A stretch of DNA of 64,000 nt, taken from positions 1 through 64,000 of the forward strand of contig CAXQNK010000070.1 in the NCBI GenBank assembly GCA_964225175.1, written 5' to 3'. The notes beneath the pieces are model-generated. The model saw only the letters and a list, made by a program, of their open reading frames with translations. It searched no databases and was not told the DNA's origin. Positions 1 to 8,480 of the stretch are shown one piece after another. The stretch is from WTJD01 sp964225175 (GTDB taxonomy: Bacteria > Pseudomonadota > Gammaproteobacteria > Xanthomonadales > SZUA-36). Position 1 is the first letter of the stretch; the number at the start of each line of letters is the position of its first letter. The translations under genes were made by a program, and so were the position numbers.

Positions 1-2
1 CC

Positions 3-1205
3 GAGGGCCATGTGGAGGCCGTGGTGTTTGGCATGGCTGAGGAAGGGTGGCTGTACCAACTGGCTCAACTGCCCTGGGTACTGCCAAAGGGCTGTTACCG
101 TCTCGAATCTGACTGGTCCAAAGAGGCACGTATCCAGGCAGGACTGGGCTGGGGCCTTGCGAGCTATCGCTTTGCGAGATACAAGAAGCCCTCGCAGCAA
201 CCGTCAAGACTGTTGCTCGAGGCCGATATCGCGGATCGGGTGGAGCAGCTCACAAACGCTCAGGCACTGGTGCGTGATCTCGTCAACACACCCACTGAGG
301 ACATGGGGCCGCAGGAGTTGGCGGCTGCCGCTTTGGCGGTGGGTGATGCCCATGGTGCGCAGTCGCAAGTTATTCTCGGGAATGATCTGTTGACTGAAAA
401 CTATCCTGCCGTGCATGCAGTCGGGCGCGCAGCCGATGAGGCACCTCGTCTTATCCGGCTGTCCTGGGGTGACCCCTCGGCGCCCGTGCTGGCGTTGGTG
501 GGCAAGGGTGTGTGCTTTGACAGCGGCGGGCTCGACATCAAGTCTGCCGCGGGCATGAAACTGATGAAAAAGGACATGGGCGGTGCCGCGCATGCGTTGG
601 CGCTGGCCCAGTTGGTCATGCAAGCCGAGTTGCCCGTTCGCCTGGAGGTTCTGATTCCCGCGGTGGAAAATGCGATCTCCGGAAATGCCTATCGCCCGGG
701 AGACATCCTGAATACTCGGCAGGGATTATCAGTCGAAATCGGGAATACAGACGCGGAAGGGCGGCTCATCCTGGCCGATGCGTTGACCCGCGCTTGCGAG
801 GACAAGCCGGACCTTGTCATAGATTTCGCCACCCTCACCGGCGCTGCCCGGGTGGCGCTCGGCCCGGACCTTCCGCCCATTTTCAGCAATAAGAGTGATG
901 TGGCGGCCGGCCTTGTGGCTGCGGGCGAGATCGTTGAGGATCCCCTCTGGCAATTGCCGCTGTACTCGCCCTACATTGCGATGATCAAGAGCGAGATCGC
1001 AGACCTCAACAATATAGGCAATTCAGGATTTGCCGGTTGTATCACTGCGGCGTTGTTTTTGCAGCATTTCGTGTCGGATGCCACGCCGTGGGTACACATT
1101 GACACATTTGCCTGGAACCCGACCGCCCGTCCGGGACGCCCCTTGGGTGGTGAGGCCCTCGGCTTGCGCGCCGTGTTTGAATTCCTGTCTTCGCGCTACA
1201 GTTGA
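3..1205 (+). CDS. M17 family leucyl aminopeptidase, 5' end outside window
   Basis: Cytosolic metal-dependent exopeptidase that removes N-terminal residues from peptides. The frame is open to the left edge, so the start lies upstream; about 400 residues are visible, covering the end of the N-terminal domain and the full catalytic domain. The family signature NTDAEGRL is intact, as are the preceding metal-ligand stretch GKGVCFDSGG, the catalytic Lys in GGLDIK and the ligand Asp in KKDMGG, so the enzyme should be active. A GTG at 12 could be mistaken for the start, but homologous sequence continues to the edge. It ends 8 bases before a convergent gene; no terminator was seen between them. PepA/PepB-type assignment beyond family level is not possible here. 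Confidence 0.93.
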   Translation, partial: EGHVEAVVFGMAEEGWLYQLAQLPWVLPKGCYRLESDWSKEARIQAGLGWGLASYRFARYKKPSQQPSRLLLEADIADRVEQLTNAQALVRDLVNTPTEDMGPQELAAAALAVGDAHGAQSQVILGNDLLTENYPAVHAVGRAADEAPRLIRLSWGDPSAPVLALVGKGVCFDSGGLDIKSAAGMKLMKKDMGGAAHALALAQLVMQAELPVRLEVLIPAVENAISGNAYRPGDILNTRQGLSVEIGNTDAEGRLILADALTRACEDKPDLVIDFATLTGAARVALGPDLPPIFSNKSDVAAGLVAAGEIVEDPLWQLPLYSPYIAMIKSEIADLNNIGNSGFAGCITAALFLQHFVSDATPWVHIDTFAWNPTARPGRPLGGEALGLRAVFEFLSSRYS

Positions 1206-1212
1206 CGCGCGA

Positions 1213-2370
1213 TTAGAGCAGCAGGAACCCCAGAATCGCAGCTATGCTGGTTGTAGCGCCCAATATGGCGAGGTAGCTGCCGCCAGCCATTACAAATTTG
1301 ACAACGGTCATGCCCCAGCCTTGCTGGTAGACGCAGCGCAGCGCCAACAACAGGTAGAGCGGGATCCACAGCGTGATCAGCTCAGCAGCCCATTGCAATC
1401 CGGTGCCGAAGGCATTTTGCCCGCCCTCAGTCACCAGCTGTGCCGACAATTCAAACAGCAACATCATGGCCAGGCTGACATAGACGAATGAGTGCAGGTG
1501 AAGCGAGAAAATCAGGTGCTCGATATAAAATCGACGGGCAAACAGGTACCAGATTTTCAATACCAGCGCTGCGATGGGTAACATCACAAACATGGTTCCC
1601 GGTAGGAGTTCGAAAATCTTTTCAACGATGACGTTCGGGTTCTCGGCAATACGACGCGCCGTGTCGGGGGAAGTGGCGATCTCCTTGTTGACCCAATGAT
1701 TGAAGGAATCGGGAAGCCATGCCATTTCAAACGGGTTGGTAACCGGATCCCAAGGTTCGCCATTGAGGTTGATCTGTCCTGCCTCAAAAGCGGGTTTGGA
1801 CGCTTCATCCGGAGCCGTGTCCCAATGTGTTTCATAGACATCCACGATGCGCTCTGCGTCCGGGACTTGGGCCGCCGAGAGGATTCCGAACAATTCATCC
1901 GAGCGAGTGCGCTCCGAGGCCTCTGAGGAGGCGCTCTCCGCGGTCTTCTCAGCATCCTGCTGGAGTTGCACCTTGATCTTTTCGGACGAAATGTTTGCGG
2001 CCAGAACGAAGAAAATGATGGACGAGAACAAATAGAGTCGAAGCGGAGGGGTATATTTGTATCTGCGCCCCAACAGGTAATCCCGGGTGAGTCGCCCGGG
2101 TTTAAATAGCAAGGGTTTCATCGTGCGGGCAAATCGTGAATCCAGCTCGATGAACTCCTGCATGAACTCACGCAACAGCGCAGGGAAGAATCGCATGAAA
2201 TTACGGTCCGGCTGCCCGCAATAATGGCAAAACGGTCCATGCAAAACACTGCCGCAATTGAGGCACTGCGGGGAATTGGCCCGACTCCTGGGTCGCAAGG
2301 TCAATGACGCATCAAGGTTGCATTTTTCCGGAATGGTTTCGGGCGGTTTTTGACCGTTCGGCTCGGTCAT
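1213..2370 (-). CDS. DUF3667 membrane protein with N-terminal zinc ribbon
   Basis: 385 residues. The N-terminal part (about residues 37-55) has two CxxC pairs, CLNC and CHYC, a likely zinc ribbon. It is followed by the family's characteristic stretch around FKPGRLTRDYLLGRR and YTPPLRLYLF, then a transmembrane segment, a charged soluble loop and three to four C-terminal transmembrane segments. This matches DUF3667, whose function is unknown. The start ATG overlaps the stop of the upstream SDR gene by four bases (ATGA), so the two are translationally coupled. Function cannot be stated; location in the inner membrane is inferred from the hydrophobic segments. Confidence 0.85.
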   Translation of the reverse strand: MTEPNGQKPPETIPEKCNLDASLTLRPRSRANSPQCLNCGSVLHGPFCHYCGQPDRNFMRFFPALLREFMQEFIELDSRFARTMKPLLFKPGRLTRDYLLGRRYKYTPPLRLYLFSSIIFFVLAANISSEKIKVQLQQDAEKTAESASSEASERTRSDELFGILSAAQVPDAERIVDVYETHWDTAPDEASKPAFEAGQINLNGEPWDPVTNPFEMAWLPDSFNHWVNKEIATSPDTARRIAENPNVIVEKIFELLPGTMFVMLPIAALVLKIWYLFARRFYIEHLIFSLHLHSFVYVSLAMMLLFELSAQLVTEGGQNAFGTGLQWAAELITLWIPLYLLLALRCVYQQGWGMTVVKFVMAGGSYLAILGATTSIAAILGFLLL

Positions 2371-3371
2371 TTGCCAGCCTCTCGGTCACGGAGCAGGCCT
2401 TCCTTGCGCAACCAGTCGACAGTGTCTTTTAGGAGGTGTCGAACGGGTGTAAACCGGTAACCAAGTTCCCGTTGTGCCTTGCTGGAATCACACTCTATAT
2501 GACGGGTGATCATGGCCACCGACTCGGGTGTAATGTCGGGTTCGCGGCGGGTCAGTCGAGATTTGATCTGGTGGGCCTGGCCTGCAAGTCGCAAAAGCCA
2601 GGCAGGTGACGTTCGCTTTGGCACTTTTCTGCCCAGTAATTCGCCGGCAATGGAGACGACTTCGAGGAAGGAATGATCCTCGCCACCCAACAGGTAGTTT
2701 TCGCCTTTGCGCCCGGAATGAAAAGCATTGATTTGTGCCTTTGCGATCTCGCGAACGTCCGCGAACGCGCCGCCCCCGGGAGGGATGCCGGGTAATTTTT
2801 TCTGGTCAACCAGCAGGATCATGCGGGACCAGTTGTGCCGGTCGCCGGGGCCGAGAATGTGGGCCGGATTGACGATAACTGCATTAAAATCCCGCTCTCT
2901 CACCGCGGCGCGGACCAATTCTTCGGCTGTGTGCTTGGTGCGGACATAGTTGATCCAGTCCGCATTCTCCTGGCGTTGTGAAGTCTCGCGCAGGGGTGTG
3001 CCCTGGAATCCCCAAACAATAAAACTGGACGTGTGTATAAAGCGCGCCACGCCGCGCCGCATAGCCGCCTGAATGATGTTGCGGGTGCCTTCCACGTTGA
3101 CGCGTGTTTGCCGTTCATTGTTGGGCGCCCATACGTTGGTGTCTGCCGCCACGTGAAATACGCAATCGATATCTGCAGGCATTGCTTCAATGAGCGACTC
3201 GGCCTGGGTCAGATCACCTTCCCTCCAGCGCACATTGAATCCCTCGAGATCTTTGCGCGAGGCACCCGCGCGGGCAAGTGCGGTGACGTTCCAGCCGGCC
3301 GCGAGCAATTCTCGCGCCAAGTTGGAGCCCACGAAGCCTGTCGCGCCGGTGATGAATGCGTTCAGTGCCAT
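2367..3371 (-). CDS. NAD(P)-dependent epimerase/reductase, extended SDR
   Basis: 334 residues from the ATG at 3371, chosen because the Rossmann motif TGATGFVGSN begins five residues later; a longer frame to 3479 would add a tail that overlaps the divergent gene. The catalytic Tyr/Lys pair is in NYVRTKH and a Ser lies in HTSSFIVWG. The overall pattern resembles dihydroflavonol-4-reductase-like and hopanoid-associated sugar-epimerase-like proteins (HpnA type). The substrate is probably a nucleotide-linked or lipid-linked sugar or an aldehyde/ketone and cannot be decided. It is coupled to the DUF3667 gene downstream and divergent from the MATE gene across about 50 bases. Confidence 0.85.
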   Translation of the reverse strand: MALNAFITGATGFVGSNLARELLAAGWNVTALARAGASRKDLEGFNVRWREGDLTQAESLIEAMPADIDCVFHVAADTNVWAPNNERQTRVNVEGTRNIIQAAMRRGVARFIHTSSFIVWGFQGTPLRETSQRQENADWINYVRTKHTAEELVRAAVRERDFNAVIVNPAHILGPGDRHNWSRMILLVDQKKLPGIPPGGGAFADVREIAKAQINAFHSGRKGENYLLGGEDHSFLEVVSIAGELLGRKVPKRTSPAWLLRLAGQAHQIKSRLTRREPDITPESVAMITRHIECDSSKAQRELGYRFTPVRHLLKDTVDWLRKEGLLRDREAGK

Positions 3372-3421
3372 TGCTGGTGTGCCCTCAGGTACAATGCAGC
3401 GTCCGTTCAGTTGCCGGGCAG

Positions 3422-4798
3422 GTGCATAGTATAACCTCAGCAAAAGATCATCCCGCCGAAATCCGACGCACACTTTCACTTGCTGCGCCGGTCATGGTGG
3501 GCTTGTTCGCCAGTTTCGGCATGAACTTCATTGATACCGTGATGGCCGGTCGCCTGCCTGACCGTGAAGTGGCCCTTGCCGGCATGGCCGTTGGCGGGGC
3601 TCTGTGGTCCGCAATGCTGACGATGACCATTGGCATGCTGATGGCCCTGCAGCCCATGGTTGCGCAACTCGATGGGGCGAGGTTGCCGCAACGGGCAGGC
3701 GAGATGTTGCGGCAGGCCTTCTGGATTGCCTTGGCGCTGATGGTGCCATTCACCAGTGTGTTGCTCAGTGGCGGCCTGCTGTTGCGGGCATTGGATATTG
3801 ATCCGGCCATTATTCCGACAGCGGTCGAATACCTTGGCGCCCTGGCGTGGGGCGCCCCTGCCATGTGCCTGGTGCTATTGCTGCGCTACTTCAGTGAAGG
3901 GGCGGGAAACACCCGTTCGACCATGCATATTGGCCTGTTGGGTGTGGCGCTCAACATTCCCCTGAACTGGGTGCTCATGTTTGGTCACCTGGGCATGCCA
4001 GCCATGGGTGCGCGCGGTTGCGGCTTGGCGACCGCTATTGTGATCTGGATTCAGCTTGCCGCCCTTGTTTTGTATATCCGAAAGCATGCGCACTTCAGGG
4101 CCTTCAAGCCCTTTGCCCGATGGGACCGGCCGGAATCCAAGGTCATCAGGCAGCTCCTGCTTATTGGCGTGCCCATTGCCATGACCATCTCCATCGAAAG
4201 CAGCATGTTTGTTGGCGCTGCGCTCATGATCGGGCGCCTCGGGACAACCCCTGCTGCAGGTCACCTGATCGCCGTTAATTTTGCAGCACTGCTGTTCATG
4301 GTGCCCCTGGGCCTTTCCAGCGCCATCACCACGCGCGTTGGCAACGCGCTGGGGCGCGGGGATCCGGTGGCGGCCCGATATGCGGGAATGATTGGAATGC
4401 TGATCGTGGTGGGCACTCAAACGGTCAGCGCAAGCCTCATGCTGACTTTTCCCAACGAAATTGTTGCGCTTTACTCCAGCGACCCGGCCCTTGCGGCGGT
4501 TGCTGTTTCCCTGATGTTTTATGCGGCAGTGTTCCAGTTTCCGGATGGCATTCAGATTTGCAGCGCGGGCGCGCTGCGCGGTTACCGGGATACCGTGATG
4601 CCCGCATTTTATAACCTGGTCGCATACTGGCTGGTTGGCCTGACTCTGGGCTATCACCTGATGTTTGCTCGCGGCATGGGTGCGGCGGGCATGTGGGTTG
4701 GCATGCTGACGGGCCTGAGCGTAGGCGCGGTATTGCTTTTCTCACGCCTGTGGCGTCGCAGTCGACGCCTTGCCGAAGAGCACCATGGCCTTACCTGA
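3422..4798 (+). CDS. MATE family multidrug/Na+ efflux transporter
   Basis: Inner-membrane exporter of the NorM-like MATE family, coupling efflux of cationic compounds to an ion gradient. 458 residues from GTG 3422, with 12 hydrophobic segments in two similar halves. The family hallmark near the first helix (FIDTVMAGR) and the start of the second half (LLIGVPIAMTISIESS) are visible. The start is uncertain: GTG 3422 gives the usual N-terminal leader before helix 1 and leaves room for the divergent SDR, but a Shine-Dalgarno is weak; ATG 3494 would cut into helix 1. It ends 21 bases from the convergent pspA-like gene. Confidence 0.9.
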   Translation: MHSITSAKDHPAEIRRTLSLAAPVMVGLFASFGMNFIDTVMAGRLPDREVALAGMAVGGALWSAMLTMTIGMLMALQPMVAQLDGARLPQRAGEMLRQAFWIALALMVPFTSVLLSGGLLLRALDIDPAIIPTAVEYLGALAWGAPAMCLVLLLRYFSEGAGNTRSTMHIGLLGVALNIPLNWVLMFGHLGMPAMGARGCGLATAIVIWIQLAALVLYIRKHAHFRAFKPFARWDRPESKVIRQLLLIGVPIAMTISIESSMFVGAALMIGRLGTTPAAGHLIAVNFAALLFMVPLGLSSAITTRVGNALGRGDPVAARYAGMIGMLIVVGTQTVSASLMLTFPNEIVALYSSDPALAAVAVSLMFYAAVFQFPDGIQICSAGALRGYRDTVMPAFYNLVAYWLVGLTLGYHLMFARGMGAAGMWVGMLTGLSVGAVLLFSRLWRRSRRLAEEHHGLT

Positions 4799-4819
4799 TC
4801 GAGCCGGGTTTTAACCGCT

Positions 4820-5506
4820 TCAGTCGCGTTCGGTAGCTTCCTGGCCTTCAGCTTGCCCGATTCGCTTTTTCAGGGAAGCCAGTTCCAGTTCTATGGCTGG
4901 ATCGTGAATTTCCCCCTCGTGTGATGGATTGCCATCCGGGGCGCAGCCGAATTCGTAGGCCGCCACCCGTGCTTCAAGGTGTTCAATGCGTTCCTGTACG
5001 CGATCGAATCGAGCCAGAGCCTGGTGGGTTCGCTGTTCGGCAGGGGTGGGTCCTCCCGGATTGAGCGGAGCCGAATGCTTGGATTGACGCATTGATTTCA
5101 GTCGGTTTCTTGCCTCGGCCAATTTCAGATCGAGCTGCTGCATGGCCTGCTCAAGCCGTGAGATTTGGTCCCTGGTTTGTGCCTGGCGTTTGTGCAGATC
5201 TTCCATTTTTCGGGAGATTTCCGAACGCGATTGCAGGGCGGATCTCGCAAGCCTCTCTTCCTGCCGGGATACGGCTTGCTCGGCTTTGTCCTGCCACCGC
5301 CTCAAAGCTTCCTGGTATTCAATCGCAAGACGCTGTTGCCGCCGTTGCTGAGTCAGCAGTTCAGTAATCGCAGGGCGCGCATCATCACGCGCATCTTCCA
5401 TTTCCCGGACCAGTGCGGCCAGCAATTTTTCCGGATTCTCGGCGCGCTCGAGCAGCGCATTGATATTTGCGGCGATAACGTATCGGACTCGAGTCAGAAC
5501 GCTCAT
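4820..5506 (-). CDS. pspA: PspA/IM30 family membrane-stress protein
   Basis: 228 residues, almost entirely charged alpha-helical coiled coil, with the typical N-terminal amphipathic helix (SVLTRVRYVIAANINALLE) followed by NPEKLLAALVREMED, the classic PspA start. Family members polymerise on the inner membrane and protect it when the proton gradient fails; in enterobacteria PspA also inhibits the enhancer protein PspF. No pspF, pspB or pspC is visible here. A strong AGGAG lies before the ATG. The tail (about residue 140 on) contains a Pro/Gly-rich interruption. A 29-residue hydrophobic ORF ends 14 bases upstream and is probably co-transcribed. Confidence 0.88.
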   Translation of the reverse strand: MSVLTRVRYVIAANINALLERAENPEKLLAALVREMEDARDDARPAITELLTQQRRQQRLAIEYQEALRRWQDKAEQAVSRQEERLARSALQSRSEISRKMEDLHKRQAQTRDQISRLEQAMQQLDLKLAEARNRLKSMRQSKHSAPLNPGGPTPAEQRTHQALARFDRVQERIEHLEARVAAYEFGCAPDGNPSHEGEIHDPAIELELASLKKRIGQAEGQEATERD

Positions 5507-5520
5507 GGTCAGTCTCCTGT

Positions 5521-5610
5521 TTAATTGCTATTTGCTCGAAAGCTCTGCAGGATGTGTGCCATAAAAAATAAAATCAATAGAATCAATAATATATAAAATA
5601 TCATGCGCAA
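5521..5610 (-). CDS. Putative 29-residue membrane microprotein upstream of pspA
   Basis: Short frame that begins at TTG 5610 (an AGGA lies 7 bases upstream) or ATG 5604 and ends at TAA, 14 bases before the pspA start. The product is nearly all Ile/Leu/Phe for about 15 residues (MIFYILLILLILFFM) followed by a short basic, polar tail, i.e. a single transmembrane helix. The DNA here is much richer in A+T than its surroundings. PspA proteins elsewhere are often encoded beside small membrane partners (PspB, PspC), but I see no sequence similarity that would allow that name. Whether it is translated is inferred from spacing, ribosome-binding site and composition only. Confidence 0.5.
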   Translation of the reverse strand: MRMIFYILLILLILFFMAHILQSFRANSN

Positions 5611-5693
5611 TCGGTCATCCTTCGAAATGGCGTAATTGACGATATTCTGGTCAGCAAACGCTTCCCGGGAAGTTGATTAATCACTCATGGCGT

Positions 5694-5722
5694 TTGTGAC
5701 TGCCGGCTTGTCTCAATACAAT
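5694..5722 (+). promoter_or_regulatory. Sigma-70-type promoter of sppA
   Basis: TTGTGA at 5694-5699 and TACAAT at 5717-5722 are separated by exactly 17 bases. Transcription would begin near 5730, which supports the ATG at 5750 rather than the upstream in-frame ATG at 5687 as the sppA start. Confidence 0.55.
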
Positions 5723-5749
5723 AAAGTGCCGCGTTCAAGAGTCTTTTCC

Positions 5750-7600
5750 ATGACAGCATTTTTTTCCTATCTGCGACGTGCCTGGTTGGGTGTGTGGCGT
5801 TCTATTGATCTCGCCAGGCGAGTCGTGCTGAACCTCGTGTTTTTCGGTGTTCTGCTGCTGGTCTACCTGGCGCTGCAGCCGGAACTTCCCATCCGCGTGG
5901 AGCCGGATTCGACTCTGCTGATCAGACCTTCCGGCGCGATCGTGGAACAGTTCAGTGGCAGTCCCCTGGACCGCGCGTGGCGGGATGCGACCGACCAGGC
6001 ACAAAACGAGACCCGATTGCGTGATCTCCTGCTGGCATTGGAGCGCGCAGCTGGTGATGAGCAGATCACCCAGGTGGTGCTCGATACTCGAGCGCTGATG
6101 AGTGTGGGCATTGCCGCATTGCAGGAAATCGAACAAGCCATGATGACGTTCAAGCAATCCGGGAAACCCGTGATCGCCTTGGCGGCAACCCTGGGACAGC
6201 AACAATACTACCTCGCTGCGCTGGCGGATGAAATCTGGCTTGACCCAAATGGTCTGGTGTGGATCGACGGCTACGCCAATTACCGGAGTTTTTACCGGGA
6301 GGGCCTCGAAAAGCTGGAGGTTGAAATCAACCTGTTTCGGGTTGGCGAGTTCAAGTCGGCCATGGAGCCGTTCATCCGGGATGACATGTCAGACGAGGCC
6401 AAAGAGGCCGCAGAATATTGGCTTGGGGGGCTCTGGCAGCAGTATCTGGAGGGCATATCCCGACTGCGCGGCATGCCGCTGGAAATTCTCAACCAGGTCA
6501 TTTTGGAGTTTCCGCACGCGGTGACGGCTCGCAACGGGGATTTCGCCGAGCTTGCCCTCGAGCAGGGCCTGGTGGATGAGTTGGTGACTGATCCGGAAGC
6601 GCGCCAGAGGCTGGCCAGCATGGGAGCTCCCGATGCGGTTGGCGATGGGTTCAGAGCGATTGGTGTCGAAGAATACCTGTTGGCGACCAAATCCATGGAT
6701 GACAGTGCAAAAAGAAAGGGAGTTGTTGCGGTCGTGGTCGCCGAGGGAGAAATTCTGAACGGCCAGCAGCCACCAGGAGTGATTGGATCAGAATCGCTGG
6801 CTCAGCAATTGCGTCGGGTAGCGCGTGATGAGGGGATCGATGCGCTGGTATTGCGGGTCAACAGCCCCGGTGGTGATGCTTTTGCATCCGAGGTCATTAG
6901 AAGAGAACTCCAGGCTGTGCGAGACCAAGGTAAAACGGTTCTTGTCTCGATGGGCGATGTTGCGGCTTCGGGGGGATATTGGATTTCGATGAGCGCGGAA
7001 GAAGTCTGGGCCAGTCCGGCCAGCATCACCGGTTCGATCGGGGTGTTCGGGATGCTGCCGACTTTTGCGGGAACGCTGGATAAAATGGGTGTGCACGCAG
7101 ACGGCGTGGGAACGACTCCGCTTGCGGGCAAGATGCGCCTCGACATTCCGCTGGACCCGTCATTACGCGATATCTTCCAGGCCGCCACTGAAAATATTTA
7201 TTCGGAGTTCATCACCCTTGTGGCGGGGTCTCGTTCGATGTCCGCGGAGGCTGTGGACGAGGTAGCCCGGGGTCGTGTCTGGAGTGGCTGGCAGGCTGCG
7301 GATCGTGGCCTCGTGGACCGCACCGGCACATTGCACGATACGGTCGATGCGGCGGCCCGAAGAGCCGGGATGACCGGGGAATACCGGGTGACCTATGTCG
7401 AGCCGCGCCTCAGTAGCCTGGATCAGTTGGTCCTTGACTTCACCAGCAAGGCCCTGAGGCTGGTGGAGCTTGAAACTGCGCAGAGGGACAGTTGGTCGCT
7501 GCCCTCGCCGCTGCAAGATATTCTCCGTGACTTGAGAGCCTTGCAGGCCCAATCCGGACAGTTCACGGTCGCTGCTCATTGCCTGTGTCGCGTGAACTGA
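5750..7600 (+). CDS. sppA: Signal peptide peptidase SppA, 67K type
   Basis: 616 residues, the length of the tandem-domain SppA of gammaproteobacteria. It is anchored in the inner membrane by one N-terminal helix (about residues 24-43) and degrades cleaved signal peptides. The catalytic dyad is visible: Lys in VGEFKSAMEPF at about residue 202 from the first repeat, and Ser in VAASGGYW at about residue 407 from the second. These positions match the Lys209/Ser409 arrangement of the E. coli enzyme. The start at 5750 is chosen because the best promoter lies between it and the in-frame ATG at 5687. The stop is followed one base later by the TTG start of an SDR gene. Confidence 0.95.
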   Translation: MTAFFSYLRRAWLGVWRSIDLARRVVLNLVFFGVLLLVYLALQPELPIRVEPDSTLLIRPSGAIVEQFSGSPLDRAWRDATDQAQNETRLRDLLLALERAAGDEQITQVVLDTRALMSVGIAALQEIEQAMMTFKQSGKPVIALAATLGQQQYYLAALADEIWLDPNGLVWIDGYANYRSFYREGLEKLEVEINLFRVGEFKSAMEPFIRDDMSDEAKEAAEYWLGGLWQQYLEGISRLRGMPLEILNQVILEFPHAVTARNGDFAELALEQGLVDELVTDPEARQRLASMGAPDAVGDGFRAIGVEEYLLATKSMDDSAKRKGVVAVVVAEGEILNGQQPPGVIGSESLAQQLRRVARDEGIDALVLRVNSPGGDAFASEVIRRELQAVRDQGKTVLVSMGDVAASGGYWISMSAEEVWASPASITGSIGVFGMLPTFAGTLDKMGVHADGVGTTPLAGKMRLDIPLDPSLRDIFQAATENIYSEFITLVAGSRSMSAEAVDEVARGRVWSGWQAADRGLVDRTGTLHDTVDAAARRAGMTGEYRVTYVEPRLSSLDQLVLDFTSKALRLVELETAQRDSWSLPSPLQDILRDLRALQAQSGQFTVAAHCLCRVN

Positions 7601-7601
7601 A

Positions 7602-8390
7602 TTGAGCCGCGACGAACCGTCCCGAGACCCCTGGCGCCTGGATGGGGAGTGGGCGCTGATCACTGGTGCTTCACGAGGGTTGGGGGCCGAAACAGCAAGA
7701 GAGTTTTCCCGCCTGGGGGCCAATCTTGTATTGGTTGCCCGACATGAGGAAGGATTGCGGGAACTGCAAGGAAATATCCAGGCCCATCAGCCGGCCTGCG
7801 AGGTAAATATTGTTGTCGCGGATCTTGCAGAGGAATCGGGACGTACTCGGGTTGTCGAAACGGTGTCCGAGCGCGGCGTTCTGGACATCCTGGTAAATAA
7901 TGTGGGCACCAATGTCCGCAAGCCTCTCAAGGACATTACGCTTGAAGAGTTTCGCCAGGTGCAGGAAGTCAACCTGGTCAGCTGCCTGGAAATGTCCCGG
8001 AGGCTGCTCCCGTTTCTGGAGAGGGGAGCGCCATCTTGCGTGGTCAATAATGCGTCCGTGGCGGGCATGACGCACCTGCGCACAGGGCCCGCATATGGCA
8101 TGAGCAAGGCGGCAATGATACAGCTGACAAGAAACGCTGCCGTGGAATGGGCCTCGCAGGGCATTCGCGTCAATGCGGTGGCACCCTGGTACATCGATAC
8201 ACCCCTCGCACGCCAGGTGCTAAACGACCCCGCTTACATGGCGGATGTATTGGAACGCACGCCGATGGGGCGTGTCGGGCGACCAGCGGAAGTGGCTCGT
8301 GTCATCGCGTTCTTATGCATGCCGGGAGCGGGTTATATCACCGGTCAGACGTTGGCCATTGACGGTGGCTTCAGCGTTTTCGGATTTTGA
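7602..8390 (+). CDS. Tropinone-reductase-like short-chain dehydrogenase (TTG start)
   Basis: 262 residues, classical SDR: cofactor motif TGASRGLG at about residues 21-28, NNVG motif, Ser in NNASVAG and catalytic YGMSK, ending with the typical GQTLAIDGG. The run PWYIDTPLARQVL is characteristic of the tropinone-reductase-like SDR group. An in-frame stop just upstream (7593-7595) leaves TTG 7602 as the only sensible start, one base after the sppA stop, so the two genes are likely one transcript. The substrate is unknown; there is no metabolic link to SppA that I can see. Confidence 0.88.
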   Translation: MSRDEPSRDPWRLDGEWALITGASRGLGAETAREFSRLGANLVLVARHEEGLRELQGNIQAHQPACEVNIVVADLAEESGRTRVVETVSERGVLDILVNNVGTNVRKPLKDITLEEFRQVQEVNLVSCLEMSRRLLPFLERGAPSCVVNNASVAGMTHLRTGPAYGMSKAAMIQLTRNAAVEWASQGIRVNAVAPWYIDTPLARQVLNDPAYMADVLERTPMGRVGRPAEVARVIAFLCMPGAGYITGQTLAIDGGFSVFGF

Positions 8391-8480
8391 ATCTACGGGC
8401 GTATTACCGCGTAATGCACCAGGTTCGGAAGGACTCATCGGTGCCCGTCTTGGGTGCCGGGCTCGCCGGTCCGCCCGGGA

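Noticed and set aside
10..393. ATG frame at 10 as a separate gene
   Set aside because: Out-of-phase shadow of the M17 aminopeptidase, which is open to the left edge.
5687..5749. ATG 5687 as the sppA start
   Set aside because: It lies upstream of the best promoter and would add 21 residues not needed before the membrane anchor.
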